64,000 nt of DNA from Bradyrhizobium sp. AZCC 1693 (GTDB lineage: Bacteria > Pseudomonadota > Alphaproteobacteria > Rhizobiales > Xanthobacteraceae): contig NZ_JAZHSD010000001.1 in the NCBI RefSeq assembly GCF_036924745.1, positions 2,480,001 to 2,544,000 on the forward strand, in the 5' to 3' direction. The translations under genes were made by a program, and so were the position numbers. The number at the start of each line of letters is the position of its first letter. Position 1 is the stretch's first letter. The notes beneath the pieces were generated by a model that searched no databases, was not told where the DNA came from, and saw nothing but the letters and a program-made list of their open reading frames with translations. Positions 1 through 8,435 of the stretch are shown piece by piece.

Positions 1-291
1 CACGACGAGTACGTCGAATTCGGTCGCCGGGAAGCGCTTGGTCACGGCCTCGTATTGCTTGTAGTCCTTGGAATCGGAACGGAACAGCTGGCTCAGCGAG
101 TCGTCGATCTTGATCCGCTCGATGCCGAACAGCGCAGCCACAATCAGCGCGGCGAGAACGATCATCGACAGGATCGGCGCCTTGACCGCAATGAGCCCCA
201 TTCGCTCGAGTCCGAAGGCGATGCTCTTGCCCGGCGGCGGCTCCTCGATGGCTGCGACGTGGACGCGACTTTCGGAGTTCTTGTCGAGCAT
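1..291 (-). CDS. RND/MMPL-family exporter, N-terminal fragment
   Basis: Only the first 97 codons are present; the gene runs off the left edge. The start is ATG at 291. The visible protein has a charged cytoplasmic N-terminus, one hydrophobic segment (about residues 33-50, APILSMIVLAALIVAALFGI) and the start of a periplasmic part containing IDDSLSQLFRSDSKDY and RFPATEFDVLVV. This order (TM1, then a conserved Ser/Leu/Phe-rich stretch and a beta strand) is typical of large RND-superfamily exporters of the MMPL/SSD type, which move lipids or hydrophobic compounds using the proton gradient. A link to hopanoid transport (HpnN-like) is tempting because hpnP is close, but the fragment is too short to decide. 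Family is inferred from the N-terminus only. Confidence 0.6.
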   Translation of the reverse strand, partial: MLDKNSESRVHVAAIEEPPPGKSIAFGLERMGLIAVKAPILSMIVLAALIVAALFGIERIKIDDSLSQLFRSDSKDYKQYEAVTKRFPATEFDVLVV

Positions 292-669
292 ACCCTGTCC
301 AGTTCTCACGTCGGCCTGTTGTGCAGCTTGGTTTTATGCAGTTTGGTGGCGCGAATGCGGCTTTGCCAGCCCCATCCGATCGGCGCTAGCCATTGAAATC
401 ACGCGGTAAATTAATCGGCGCCGTTTTACAGGGCCGAACCCCATCCGGCAAGCGCGCGCGGCGGGGCAAATCGACACGAAGGTGACGAAAATGCGCGTTA
501 AGTCTCTGATTTGCCACACCTGCCGGAGCCCCCGCTGGCGGTTAACGCCAACGTCGGTCGCGATGGCCCGGCGCGGCCACCTCCGGTCAATTTTTCGGGA
601 TGCGGCGCACACAAGAAAACCGCACCGGAAGTGACGCACCGCTCGGCCGCGTGTCGATCCGTTTCGGAC
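292..669. other. Intergenic region upstream of the exporter gene
   Basis: These 378 bases separate the exporter start from the end of eutC. Short open frames exist here on both strands but have no recognisable protein features. The region must hold the exporter promoter; I could not pick a convincing -35/-10 pair. No repeat or RNA gene was seen. Confidence 0.5.
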
Positions 670-1443
670 TCAATCGATCGGCCTGGCAGCGATCAGCGCG
701 GTTCCGCTTTCGTCCTTCAGCGCTACGCCGGTGACCTGGCGCGCGATGCCTTCGCGCACCAGCCACGCGATCTTGAAGGCGGCTTCATCGTAGCTCAGCC
801 CCGCACCGTGGATGTTGGACACGCAATTGCGCTTCTCATCGGTGAGGCCGATGCGCGGCGCAAAGGTGAGATAGGCGCCAAGGCTGTCGGGCGCCGACAG
901 GCCGGGCCGTTCGCCGATCAGCATCACCAGCATCCGCGCGCCGAGCACGGCGCCGATCTCGTCGCCCAGCGCCACCCGCGCGCCCGATGCGACCACGACA
1001 TGCCCCAACGAGATTCCCGCCTCCGTCAGGCGCGGGGCCAGATGGCGAACCAGTTCGACGGCGTGGACATTGACGGCCGCCGGCGACAGCCCGTCGCCGA
1101 TCACGACCACAATCTCGCTCGCGCTGCCGCTTTGCCTTTCCAGCGCGCGCCGCGAATCCGTATCCAGCATGCGTCCGAGATCGGGACGGCGCAGATAGTC
1201 GCGCCGGTTCTGCGCCTGGCTGGAAACCTCGCTAACCTGCAGGCCGAGGCCGGCCAATCCGGCAACCAGATGCGGCGCATCGAAAGCTGTGTGAACGGCA
1301 TCGCGCGCACGCGCGTGGTCGAGCATGAAGGCAAGCAGTGCGTCGGTCGGCAGGCTCGCGCCGGAGCGGCCGAGCCCGACACGCGCCGGCGTCAGCTCCC
1401 GCAAGGCCTCAAGCGAGCGGGACGGCGGCGCCGGCGTTTTCAT
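670..1443 (-). CDS. eutC: Ethanolamine ammonia-lyase small (beta) subunit EutC
   Basis: 257 residues from ATG 1443. EutC pairs with EutB to form the adenosylcobalamin-dependent lyase that converts ethanolamine to acetaldehyde and ammonia. Family-typical segments are visible: [34 protein letters not shown] near the N-terminus, [11 protein letters not shown] in the Rossmann-like cobalamin-contacting part, [11 protein letters not shown], and the C-terminal [11 protein letters not shown]. The length fits compact alphaproteobacterial EutC. A longer open frame upstream of 1443 overlaps hpnP and is rejected: ATG 1443 lies 5 bases after the hpnP stop, so the two genes are surely cotranscribed. EutB lies on the far side of hpnP. 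No microcompartment genes are nearby. Confidence 0.95.
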   Translation of the reverse strand: MKTPAPPSRSLEALRELTPARVGLGRSGASLPTDALLAFMLDHARARDAVHTAFDAPHLVAGLAGLGLQVSEVSSQAQNRRDYLRRPDLGRMLDTDSRRALERQSGSASEIVVVIGDGLSPAAVNVHAVELVRHLAPRLTEAGISLGHVVVASGARVALGDEIGAVLGARMLVMLIGERPGLSAPDSLGAYLTFAPRIGLTDEKRNCVSNIHGAGLSYDEAAFKIAWLVREGIARQVTGVALKDESGTALIAARPID

Positions 1444-1448
1444 GGGCT

Positions 1449-3038
1449 TTACTCGGCAGGGACCGAGGCCTCGCGCAGCCGGATCGAATAATTCGATGCG
1501 TTCTGCCGGCCGCTGGTTGCGGCGCGCGCAAATTCGATCAGGTGATGCGCAATCGTCGCCGAGCCGATCAGCCCCTCGATATCGCCGCGACGAAGCCGTC
1601 CCAGCGCGAACTTCCAGAACACTTTTCGGTAGTCGCCGAGCACGCCGACCTGCCAGAAGATATTCCGAAGCATGATCAGGGCGCGCTTGATGTTGGCCCA
1701 GCTCTTCTGCTCGGGCGCCACCGGCACCTTGATCCGCTGCGCGTAGGTGTAGTCGCATTGATACTGGTAGCGCGCGTACAGCTTCTCCGGCTGGTAGGCG
1801 ATTTCCATGCACCGCTTCCAGGAATTGATGACCTGGTCGTAGGGCATCAGGAATTCAACGTTGGAGTCGCGGCTGTCGTCGTCGTTGACCAGCCGGCCCT
1901 CGCGCTCCAACCGGTCCCAAAGCGGCGTCTTCGGCAGCGCCTGCAGCAGGTTGATCGTCAGCAGCGGAATCTGCGATTCATCGACGAACTTGAGTAGCGC
2001 GTCGGCAGTCCCCGGCTTGTCGGTATCCAGCCCCATGATGATGCCGGAGACGACCTCCATGCCGTAGGAGTTGATGGTGTGGATGCCTTCCTGGATCGGG
2101 ACCATCATGTTGTGGTCCTTGTGCATCGCGTGCAGCGCGTCGGGATCGGGCGTCTCGATGCCGCAGAATACGGTGACGAACATCGCCTCGCGCATCAGCG
2201 TGAGGATTTCAGGCCGCTTGGCGATGTTGAGCGTCGCCTCGCAGGCGAGCCGCGTGATGTAGCCGGTTCGCTTCTGCCATTCGACAAGGTGCGGCAGCAG
2301 ATCCAGCGCCGCCTTGCGGTTGCCGATGAAATTATCGTCGACGAAATAGATCGTGTCGGTCATGCCGCATTCGCGCAGCCTGTCCAGTTCGGCAACGATT
2401 TGCTGCGGCGTCTTCAGGCGCGGGTTGCGGCCATAGAGGCCGGGGATGTCGCAGAATTCGCACTGATAGGGGCAACCGCTCGAATACTGGATGCTGCCGA
2501 GCAGATACTTCCTCGCTTCCGCCAGCTCGTAGGCCGGAATCGGAAACTCGGTCATCGCCAACCGATCCTTGGTCGTCAACACCACCTGCTGCGCGGGGCG
2601 CGACGGGTCGCGCGCCAGACGCGCGATCAGCTCATTGGTGGCGTCGCCGAGTTCGCCGACATGGAGATAGTCGAACGAGGGATAGTAATCCGGGCACGCG
2701 CTCACCGACGGTCCGCCGATCGCCACCGCGAGGTCGAAGGCGTGCGCGCGGCGGCAGATGTCGTTCATCTGCTGGCGCTGGATGTGCATCCCGCTGACGA
2801 ACACCACCTCCGCCCACTCGAAATCTTCTTTGGTGGCGGGACGAATGTTCTCGTCGATGAAGCGGACCGGCCAGTTCTCCGGGAGATAGGCCGCGATCAG
2901 CAACAGGCCCTGCGGCGGCATGAACGCCTGGACGCCATCGGTCAGGGGATAGGCGTATTCGAATGTACCAAAAGAGGAGGTATAGCGCGGGAAGACGCAC
3001 AGGATACGCCGTACCGTTCCGATGCCTTCAGCTCTCAT
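1449..3038 (-). CDS. hpnP: HpnP, B12-binding radical SAM hopanoid C-2 methylase
   Basis: 529 residues from ATG 3038, preceded by GAGGA six bases upstream; a TTG directly before it is less likely. HpnP methylates the A-ring of hopanoids at C-2 using SAM and cobalamin. Visible parts are an N-terminal B12-binding Rossmann domain (about residues 10-150, with [15 protein letters not shown] and [19 protein letters not shown]), the radical SAM cluster motif CPYQCEFC (CxxxCxxC) near residue 190 followed by [21 protein letters not shown] and [10 protein letters not shown], and a DUF4070-type C-terminal region. Length and domain order fit the Rhodopseudomonas enzyme as I remember it. In R. palustris hpnP is reported to be under EcfG control; I found no clear EcfG promoter here. 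The gene lies between eutB and eutC. Confidence 0.88.
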   Translation of the reverse strand: MRAEGIGTVRRILCVFPRYTSSFGTFEYAYPLTDGVQAFMPPQGLLLIAAYLPENWPVRFIDENIRPATKEDFEWAEVVFVSGMHIQRQQMNDICRRAHAFDLAVAIGGPSVSACPDYYPSFDYLHVGELGDATNELIARLARDPSRPAQQVVLTTKDRLAMTEFPIPAYELAEARKYLLGSIQYSSGCPYQCEFCDIPGLYGRNPRLKTPQQIVAELDRLRECGMTDTIYFVDDNFIGNRKAALDLLPHLVEWQKRTGYITRLACEATLNIAKRPEILTLMREAMFVTVFCGIETPDPDALHAMHKDHNMMVPIQEGIHTINSYGMEVVSGIIMGLDTDKPGTADALLKFVDESQIPLLTINLLQALPKTPLWDRLEREGRLVNDDDSRDSNVEFLMPYDQVINSWKRCMEIAYQPEKLYARYQYQCDYTYAQRIKVPVAPEQKSWANIKRALIMLRNIFWQVGVLGDYRKVFWKFALGRLRRGDIEGLIGSATIAHHLIEFARAATSGRQNASNYSIRLREASVPAE

Positions 3039-3128
3039 CAAAATTCCTCAAGGCTTACATGAATTTAAGCACGACATTGAAAGTTGGGCCAGAAATTCTT
3101 CAACATTGTGACACTCAATTCTAACCGG

Positions 3129-3155
3129 TTGTGGGTTCTAACTCTTTGTGGGTTC
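3129..3155. repeat. Short direct repeat in the eutB-hpnP gap
   Basis: TTGTGGGTTC occurs at 3129-3138 and again at 3146-3155, 17 bases apart; a related CTGTGGGTC lies at 3174-3182. The gap between eutB and hpnP (3039-3217, 179 bases) is long for genes in one operon and comparatively AT-rich in its hpnP-proximal half. The repeats could be a regulator binding site for a separate hpnP promoter; this is inference. Confidence 0.4.
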
Positions 3156-3217
3156 AATTGGTTGCAGGAAAATCTGTGGGTCGTAGGCCGCAGGGCTGCG
3201 AGCCGGCGTCCCGGCGC

Positions 3218-4600
3218 TCAGGCGATCAGCCGCGCGGCAAATTCGGGCAGCAGACCCGCACTGCCCGCAAGCCGGAAATCGCCGTCCGCGAGGCCCGAGC
3301 GAACCAGCCAATCGTCGAACTCCGGCGCCCGCTTCAACCCGAAGAGGTCGCGGATATACAGCGCGTCGTGGAACGAGGTCGACTGGTAGTTCAGCATGAC
3401 GTCGTCGGCGCCCGGCACGCCCATGATGAAGGTGACGCCGGCGGCGGCCAGCAGCGTCAAGAGATTGTCCATGTCGTCCTGATCGGCCTCGGCATGGTTG
3501 GTGTAGCAGACGTCGACGCCGAGCGGCAGGCCGAGCAGCTTGCCGCAGAAATGATCCTCCAGGCCGGCGCGGATGATTTCCTTGCCGTCATAGAGATATT
3601 CCGGACCGATGAAGCCGACGACGCTGTTGACGAGCAGCGGATCGAACGCGCGTGCCACGGCATAGGCGCGCGCCTCGAGAGTCTGCTGGTCGACATTGTG
3701 ATGGGCGTTGGCCGACAGCGCCGAGCCCTGCCCGGTCTCGAAATACATCACATTATCGCCGACCGTGCCGCGGTGGAGCGACAGCCCGGCCTCACGCGCC
3801 TCGCGCAGCAGCGCGAGATCGACGCCAAAGCTGCGGTTGGCGGCCTCCGTTCCCGCGATCGACTGGAATACCAGATCGACCGGCGCGCCCTGCCCGATCA
3901 ATCCGAGCGTCGTGGTCACGTGGGTGAGTACGCAGCCCTGCGTCGGAATCTGCAGCCGCGAGATGATGCCGTCGAGCAGCCGCAGCAGTTCGCCGATCAC
4001 GGCCGGATCGTCGCTGGCCGGATTGATGCCGATGCAGGCGTCGCCCGATCCCAGCAGGATGCCGTCGAGGATCGAAGCGGTAATGCCCTTGGCGTCGTCG
4101 AAGGGATGGTTGGGCTGCAGCCGCACGCTCATCCGCCCCTTCAGGCCGATGGTGTTGCGAAACGCCGACGTCACCGCGCACTTCTTCGCGATCAGGATCA
4201 GATCCTGGTTGCGCATCAGCTTGGAGACGCCGGCGGCCATTTCCGGCGTGATCCCGCGCGAGACCTTCGCCAGCGTTTCGCCGGTTGCGGCATCGGACAA
4301 CAGCCAGTCGCGGAAGCCGCCGACGGTCAGCGCGGAAATCGGCGCAAAAGCCTGCGCCGCATGGGTATCGAGGATCAGCCGGGTGACCTCGTCGTCCTCG
4401 TAAGGGATCACCGCCTCGTTGAGGAATTGCTTGAGCGGCACGTCGGCGAGCACCATCCGCGCCGCGATCATTTGTTCCGCGCTTTCGGCCGCGACGCCGG
4501 CAAGCCGGTCGCCGGACCGCGGCGGCGTCGCCTTGGCGAGCAGCTCGCGCAAATCGGCGAACACATAGGAGGTGGCACCGATGATCTGACGATAGACCAT
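3218..4600 (-). CDS. eutB: Ethanolamine ammonia-lyase large (alpha) subunit EutB
   Basis: 460 residues from ATG 4600, with AGGAAAG upstream. EutB is the TIM-barrel catalytic subunit that binds ethanolamine and generates the substrate radical from adenosylcobalamin. Characteristic stretches are MSVRLQPNHPFDDAKGI, DGILLGSGDACIGINP, PTQGCVLTHVTTTL, VDLVFQSIAGTEAANRSFG, FETGQGSALSANAHH, and VDVCYTNHAEADQDDMDNLL with the metal- and cobalamin-contacting region. The length equals the usual EutB size (about 450-465). The partner eutC is separated from it by hpnP. Acetaldehyde disposal genes are not in the window. Confidence 0.97.
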   Translation of the reverse strand: MVYRQIIGATSYVFADLRELLAKATPPRSGDRLAGVAAESAEQMIAARMVLADVPLKQFLNEAVIPYEDDEVTRLILDTHAAQAFAPISALTVGGFRDWLLSDAATGETLAKVSRGITPEMAAGVSKLMRNQDLILIAKKCAVTSAFRNTIGLKGRMSVRLQPNHPFDDAKGITASILDGILLGSGDACIGINPASDDPAVIGELLRLLDGIISRLQIPTQGCVLTHVTTTLGLIGQGAPVDLVFQSIAGTEAANRSFGVDLALLREAREAGLSLHRGTVGDNVMYFETGQGSALSANAHHNVDQQTLEARAYAVARAFDPLLVNSVVGFIGPEYLYDGKEIIRAGLEDHFCGKLLGLPLGVDVCYTNHAEADQDDMDNLLTLLAAAGVTFIMGVPGADDVMLNYQSTSFHDALYIRDLFGLKRAPEFDDWLVRSGLADGDFRLAGSAGLLPEFAARLIA

Positions 4601-4719
4601 GCTGACTTTCCTGCACCCGTCCCGCTCAGTTACTCCGCTATCCTATCATCACGCGCGTGACCGTGCGGAAGAGGATTTTCTTGAGGGCGGCGTGCGCTCC
4701 GGCCGACCCGCCTCTCTGC

Positions 4720-5319
4720 TCAGTTCAGCGTAGCGTAGTAGCGAGCGAAAAAGCTTAGCTCATAAACGAACGCGGCGAACACGAACAGCGCATGGAACCT
4801 GGGATTACGCGTTGTCGCGGCCACCGCGCACAACAGTATGAATATTCCGATCCGCGGCAGATATTCCAGTCCCAGCGATTGCAAATGGGCGTCGCCCTTT
4901 ATCAAGGTGTCGACCACATCGAGCGCTTCTGTCAGGGCCACAAAGCCAAAGAACCAGCGGCGGCGGGAGAGAAAGTAATCCTGGTAACCCTGATATTCGT
5001 CGAGATCCTGAGGGAAAAGCAGGGCGCTCAGGAAATAATACATCGACGCGTAAACGCAGACGAAGATGTAAAGGGCAAACGTCCAGTGCTGGACGAAGCT
5101 CAGCCGAAACTCCCACCACCAGAACGTGACCACGTTCAGAAGCGCCCAGGCGACCCAGCCCAGATGAACAGACCAGGTCGGGGAACGGCCGGGATGCTGG
5201 ATCAATGCCGCGACGCCGCTGACCAGCCGCGTGATGCTGAGCCCGAGGATGATGGCGATCAGTACGCGGACGTGAAGATAGAGGTCGACGTTGCCCGGCA
5301 AGGCAGCACTTTGAGCCAT
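4720..5319 (-). CDS. Unknown multi-spanning membrane protein
   Basis: 199 residues from ATG 5319, chosen because GGGGA lies five bases upstream; in-frame starts at 5340 and 5343 have no such site. I do not recognise the family. Six hydrophobic segments are evident: around LYLHVRVLIAIILGLSITR, WSVHLGWVAWALLNVVTFWW, WTFALYIFVCVYASMYYFLS, WFFGFVALTEALDVVDTL, IGIFILLCAVAAT and FHALFVFAAFVYELSFFARY. An acidic, aromatic loop (FPQDLDEYQGYQDYFLSRRRW) sits between segments 3 and 4. It lies 119 bases upstream of eutB on the same strand, so it may share transcription with eutB-hpnP-eutC. No function is proposed. Confidence 0.7.
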   Translation of the reverse strand: MAQSAALPGNVDLYLHVRVLIAIILGLSITRLVSGVAALIQHPGRSPTWSVHLGWVAWALLNVVTFWWWEFRLSFVQHWTFALYIFVCVYASMYYFLSALLFPQDLDEYQGYQDYFLSRRRWFFGFVALTEALDVVDTLIKGDAHLQSLGLEYLPRIGIFILLCAVAATTRNPRFHALFVFAAFVYELSFFARYYATLN

Positions 5320-5842
5320 TAAGTCCCCGTTCTCGCGCATCATCAAACCCGCGCTGCGCCTTCAACGGGCGTCCCGCGACGATTCCGGCGATGGCCTTCA
5401 GGATTGCGCGCTTGCCGCCCGGGCAAGACGAAATCGACACGTTCCGTCCTCGTGCTCTCTGTCTAGCTTGATTCGATCCACAATTGGATTGCCAACGCCG
5501 GCTGCCTTCGGGAGAAGATTCCCGATTGCCAGCGGCAGGCGGGCGCGGCGCCTGGGTCGGCCCCTAAAATAGAACGACCTCCAATTGCACAGGCATACCA
5601 GAGCCCGTTACAGTCGCGGGAGGCTGCCGAATTTTCCCGGCGCCGTAACTTGCCGCAACTTAGTAATCATCTGAAATTACTCGATTATCTCGACAAAGTT
5701 GCAGTTCCATGAGTTTCGCGCGTTAAGACAATCTCCATCAAAATTCAGCACACTTTGCCTATGCCGAAGGCAATCGCTGGAAACCATTCCGGCGTGCCGA
5801 TGTGGCTGAATTGTAAATCCCGTACTTATTTTTGGTGGCACC
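5320..5842. other. Divergent intergenic region upstream of the chemoreceptor
   Basis: A 523-base gap between the divergently read membrane protein gene and the chemoreceptor gene. The stretch 5655-5760 is clearly richer in A and T than its surroundings and is the best place for the chemoreceptor promoter. A short minus-strand frame here has no protein-like features. No repeat, RNA gene or terminator was recognised. Confidence 0.5.
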
Positions 5843-7549
5843 ATGGCATCCCGGTTTTCGCTAGCAGCCAAGTTGTACTCGATCTTCGCGCTGTTCGCCC
5901 TGCTCGTCGCCGCCATCACCGTCTTGTCCGACTACAACACCCGCCAGAATGCCGAGCTAACCGAAGCGGTCTCGACCGCCAGCCGCGCCGCGCTCAACGT
6001 CGAGCGCATCAATTCGCTGGTCTATGCGGTCGTGATGGAATCCCGCGGCGTCTACATGTCGACCGAGCCTGCCGTCGTGAAGAAATACGGCGACGGGCTG
6101 CTGAAGTTCAACGAACGCATTCTCGAGGTCGTCAAGAACTGGCAGTCGCTGGTGCAAGCTGACGATGCCCAGCAGTTCGCCATCTTCAAGAAGCGCATCG
6201 AGCAGTTCGTCGACTTCCGCAAGGAGCTGGTTCGCCGCGGCGTCGAGATCAACGGGGCTGCGGGCCGCGAATGGGGCGACAACGATGCCAACCGCCAGGT
6301 GCGCACCGCGCTGAACAAGGATCTGGAAGCCCTTTCCAAGGTCTATGCCGAACGCAGCAAGCGGCTGGCGCAGCAGACCGATACCAACCACACGATGGCC
6401 TTTGTGCTGACCTGCCTCGGCGTCATGGCGCTGGCGGTGGTTGTTATCGGCGTGCTGATCATCGCCCGCTCGATCGCGCGGCCGCTTTCGGTGATCACCG
6501 CGACCATCAAGCAGGTCGCCGACGGCGCGGAAGGCGTCGAGGTGCCGCACACCGGCCGCTCCGACGAAATCGGCGCACTCGCCCGTGCGATCAAGATTTT
6601 CCAGGAAGCGATGGATCGCAACCGCAACCTCAATTCGCAGGTGGTAGAGGATTCAAAAGCGCGCGACGAGCGCACCCGCCACATCGAAGCCTCGGTCGAC
6701 GCCTTCCGGGAAGCAATCGGCGGCGTGCTGCGCGCGGTCACCGACAATGCGACCTCGATGCGCGGCACCGCACAGACCATCGCCAGCGTGTCATCCGACG
6801 CCAGCGGACGCGCCGTTGCCGCCTCCAGCGCCACCGAGCAGGCTTCCAGCAACGTTTCCGCCGTCGCCAGCGCAGCCGAAGAGCTCTCAGCCTCGGTCGA
6901 GGAAATCGGCCGCCAGGTGCGGCAATCGGCCAGCGCCGTCGAGCAGGCGGGCCAGCGCACCGAGAAATCGGTCGCCGAAATCGAAGGGCTTGCCGCCGCG
7001 ACCCAGCGCATCGACGGCGTGCTCAGCCTGATCCAGGCGATCGCCGAGCAGACCAATCTGCTGGCGCTCAACGCGACGATCGAGGCCGCACGCGCCGGCG
7101 ACGCCGGCCGCGGCTTCGCCGTGGTCGCTCATGAGGTCAAGGCGCTCGCCGAGCAGACCGCCAAGGCGACCGCCGAAATCGGCCAGAACGTCGGCTTGAT
7201 CCAGACGTCGACCAAAACCTCCGTCGAAGCAGTTCGCGAGATCGGCAACGCCGTGCGCGACATCAACGAGGTGACTTCCATCATCGCCAGCGCGATCGAG
7301 CAGCAGGATTCGGCGACCCGCGAGATATCGTCGAACGCGCAATTGGCGGCGCAGGGCAACGGCACGCTGGTGGTCAATATCGGCTCGCTCAGCGACGCCA
7401 TCGGCACGACCAGCACGGCCGCGGCGTCCGTCCTCACCGCATCCAGCGAACTGACGGCTACCGCCGAGACGCTGTCCCGCGAGGTCGAAAAGTTCTTCCG
7501 CAACCTGCGCGCGGATTCGTCCGAACAAGCGCGCAGGACCGGGACCTGA
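5843..7549 (+). CDS. Methyl-accepting chemotaxis protein
   Basis: 568 residues, a membrane chemoreceptor that signals through CheW/CheA. It has a first transmembrane helix at about residues 8-28, a mostly helical periplasmic sensor of about 150 residues (four-helix-bundle type, ligand unknown), a second transmembrane helix near 187-209, a HAMP domain directly after it ([20 protein letters not shown]), and a long cytoplasmic coiled coil. The signalling hairpin tip is [20 protein letters not shown] followed by [18 protein letters not shown]. No C-terminal CheR-binding pentapeptide is present. The start follows only a weak ribosome site (GGTGG). It is monocistronic and convergent with the transglutaminase gene, ending 7 bases before it. 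Confidence 0.95.
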   Translation: MASRFSLAAKLYSIFALFALLVAAITVLSDYNTRQNAELTEAVSTASRAALNVERINSLVYAVVMESRGVYMSTEPAVVKKYGDGLLKFNERILEVVKNWQSLVQADDAQQFAIFKKRIEQFVDFRKELVRRGVEINGAAGREWGDNDANRQVRTALNKDLEALSKVYAERSKRLAQQTDTNHTMAFVLTCLGVMALAVVVIGVLIIARSIARPLSVITATIKQVADGAEGVEVPHTGRSDEIGALARAIKIFQEAMDRNRNLNSQVVEDSKARDERTRHIEASVDAFREAIGGVLRAVTDNATSMRGTAQTIASVSSDASGRAVAASSATEQASSNVSAVASAAEELSASVEEIGRQVRQSASAVEQAGQRTEKSVAEIEGLAAATQRIDGVLSLIQAIAEQTNLLALNATIEAARAGDAGRGFAVVAHEVKALAEQTAKATAEIGQNVGLIQTSTKTSVEAVREIGNAVRDINEVTSIIASAIEQQDSATREISSNAQLAAQGNGTLVVNIGSLSDAIGTTSTAAASVLTASSELTATAETLSREVEKFFRNLRADSSEQARRTGT

Positions 7550-7556
7550 TCGAGCC

Positions 7557-8435
7557 TCAGTCCACCGGGATCACGTCCACGGCCACGCCAAGCTTCTGCT
7601 TGCGCGAGCCGACAATGATGCCGTCGACCGGCGAGACATCGGAGAAGTCGCGCCCGATTGCCAGAATGATGTGATCGTTCTCGATCATGATGTCGTTGGT
7701 CGGATCGAACCCGACCCAGCCGAGTTCGGCGCCGCACCAGACCGACACCCAGGCATGGGTGGCGTCGGCGCCCTGCAGGCGCGGCTGCCCGGGCGGCGGA
7801 ACGGTGCGCAAGTAACCGCTGACATAGGCCGCGGGCAGACCCAGCCCGCGCAAACCCGCAATCATCACATGGGCAAAATCCTGGCACACGCCGTGGCGCT
7901 TCTCGAACACCTCCCGGAGCGGCGTCGAGATCACCGTGGCCTTCGGGTCGTACCTGAAATCGTTGCGGATGCGGCGCATCAAATCGGCCGCACCTGAAAG
8001 AATGCCGCCGCCCGGCGCGAAACTCGCTACCGCATAGGCGGTGACCGACGCCTGCACCGGCACCAGCGCGCTGGCAAAGACATAGCCGACCGGCGAAGCA
8101 GGGCCGAGACTGGCGGCCTCGAACGCCACGTCGCGGATATCCTCCCATGACGGGCTAGGCGCGGCGCGGTCGAACGCCTTGCGTGACACCGAAACGCGCG
8201 AGCGGGAATCGATCCGCAAATTGCGATGCGCGGTTTCGATCAAAATGCTCTCGGTATGGGTACCGAAAAAATCGCGCCGCACGGTGCGGTCCGCAGGCCG
8301 CGGCCGGATCTCGACCGAATGAGAGATCAATTGCTGCCCGTCTCCGCTCCGAGGCTCCAGCCGCAGCGAGCACCGCGCAAAATTCACCGGGCTTTCGTAA
8401 CTATAGCTCGTGACGTGACGGATGTCGTAGATCAC
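7557..8435 (-). CDS. Transglutaminase-like protein (last gene of ATP-grasp/alpha-E operon)
   Basis: 292 residues from a GTG start at 8435 that overlaps the stop of the upstream gene by four bases (GTGA), a sign of translational coupling. It has an N-terminal beta-rich region beginning MIYDIRHVTSYSYESPV, typical of bacterial transglutaminase N-domains, then a papain-fold core with the catalytic Cys in KRHGVCQDFAHV, His in ADATHAWVSVW and Asp in GFDPTNDI. Such proteins are thought to cleave or form isopeptide or peptide bonds. Its constant company with circularly permuted ATP-grasp, alpha-E and DUF2126 proteins suggests a role in making or processing a small peptide. The substrate is unknown. 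Confidence 0.9.
   Translation of the reverse strand: MIYDIRHVTSYSYESPVNFARCSLRLEPRSGDGQQLISHSVEIRPRPADRTVRRDFFGTHTESILIETAHRNLRIDSRSRVSVSRKAFDRAAPSPSWEDIRDVAFEAASLGPASPVGYVFASALVPVQASVTAYAVASFAPGGGILSGAADLMRRIRNDFRYDPKATVISTPLREVFEKRHGVCQDFAHVMIAGLRGLGLPAAYVSGYLRTVPPPGQPRLQGADATHAWVSVWCGAELGWVGFDPTNDIMIENDHIILAIGRDFSDVSPVDGIIVGSRKQKLGVAVDVIPVD

Noticed and set aside
334..639. Minus-strand frame of 101 codons between the exporter and eutC
   Set aside because: No recognisable domain, no ribosome site, Arg-rich composition typical of chance frames at this GC.
3039..4720. EcfG (GGAAC-N16/17-CGTT) or cobalamin riboswitch upstream of hpnP or eutB
   Set aside because: Searched by eye on the minus strand; no match to the EcfG consensus or to a B12-box was found.
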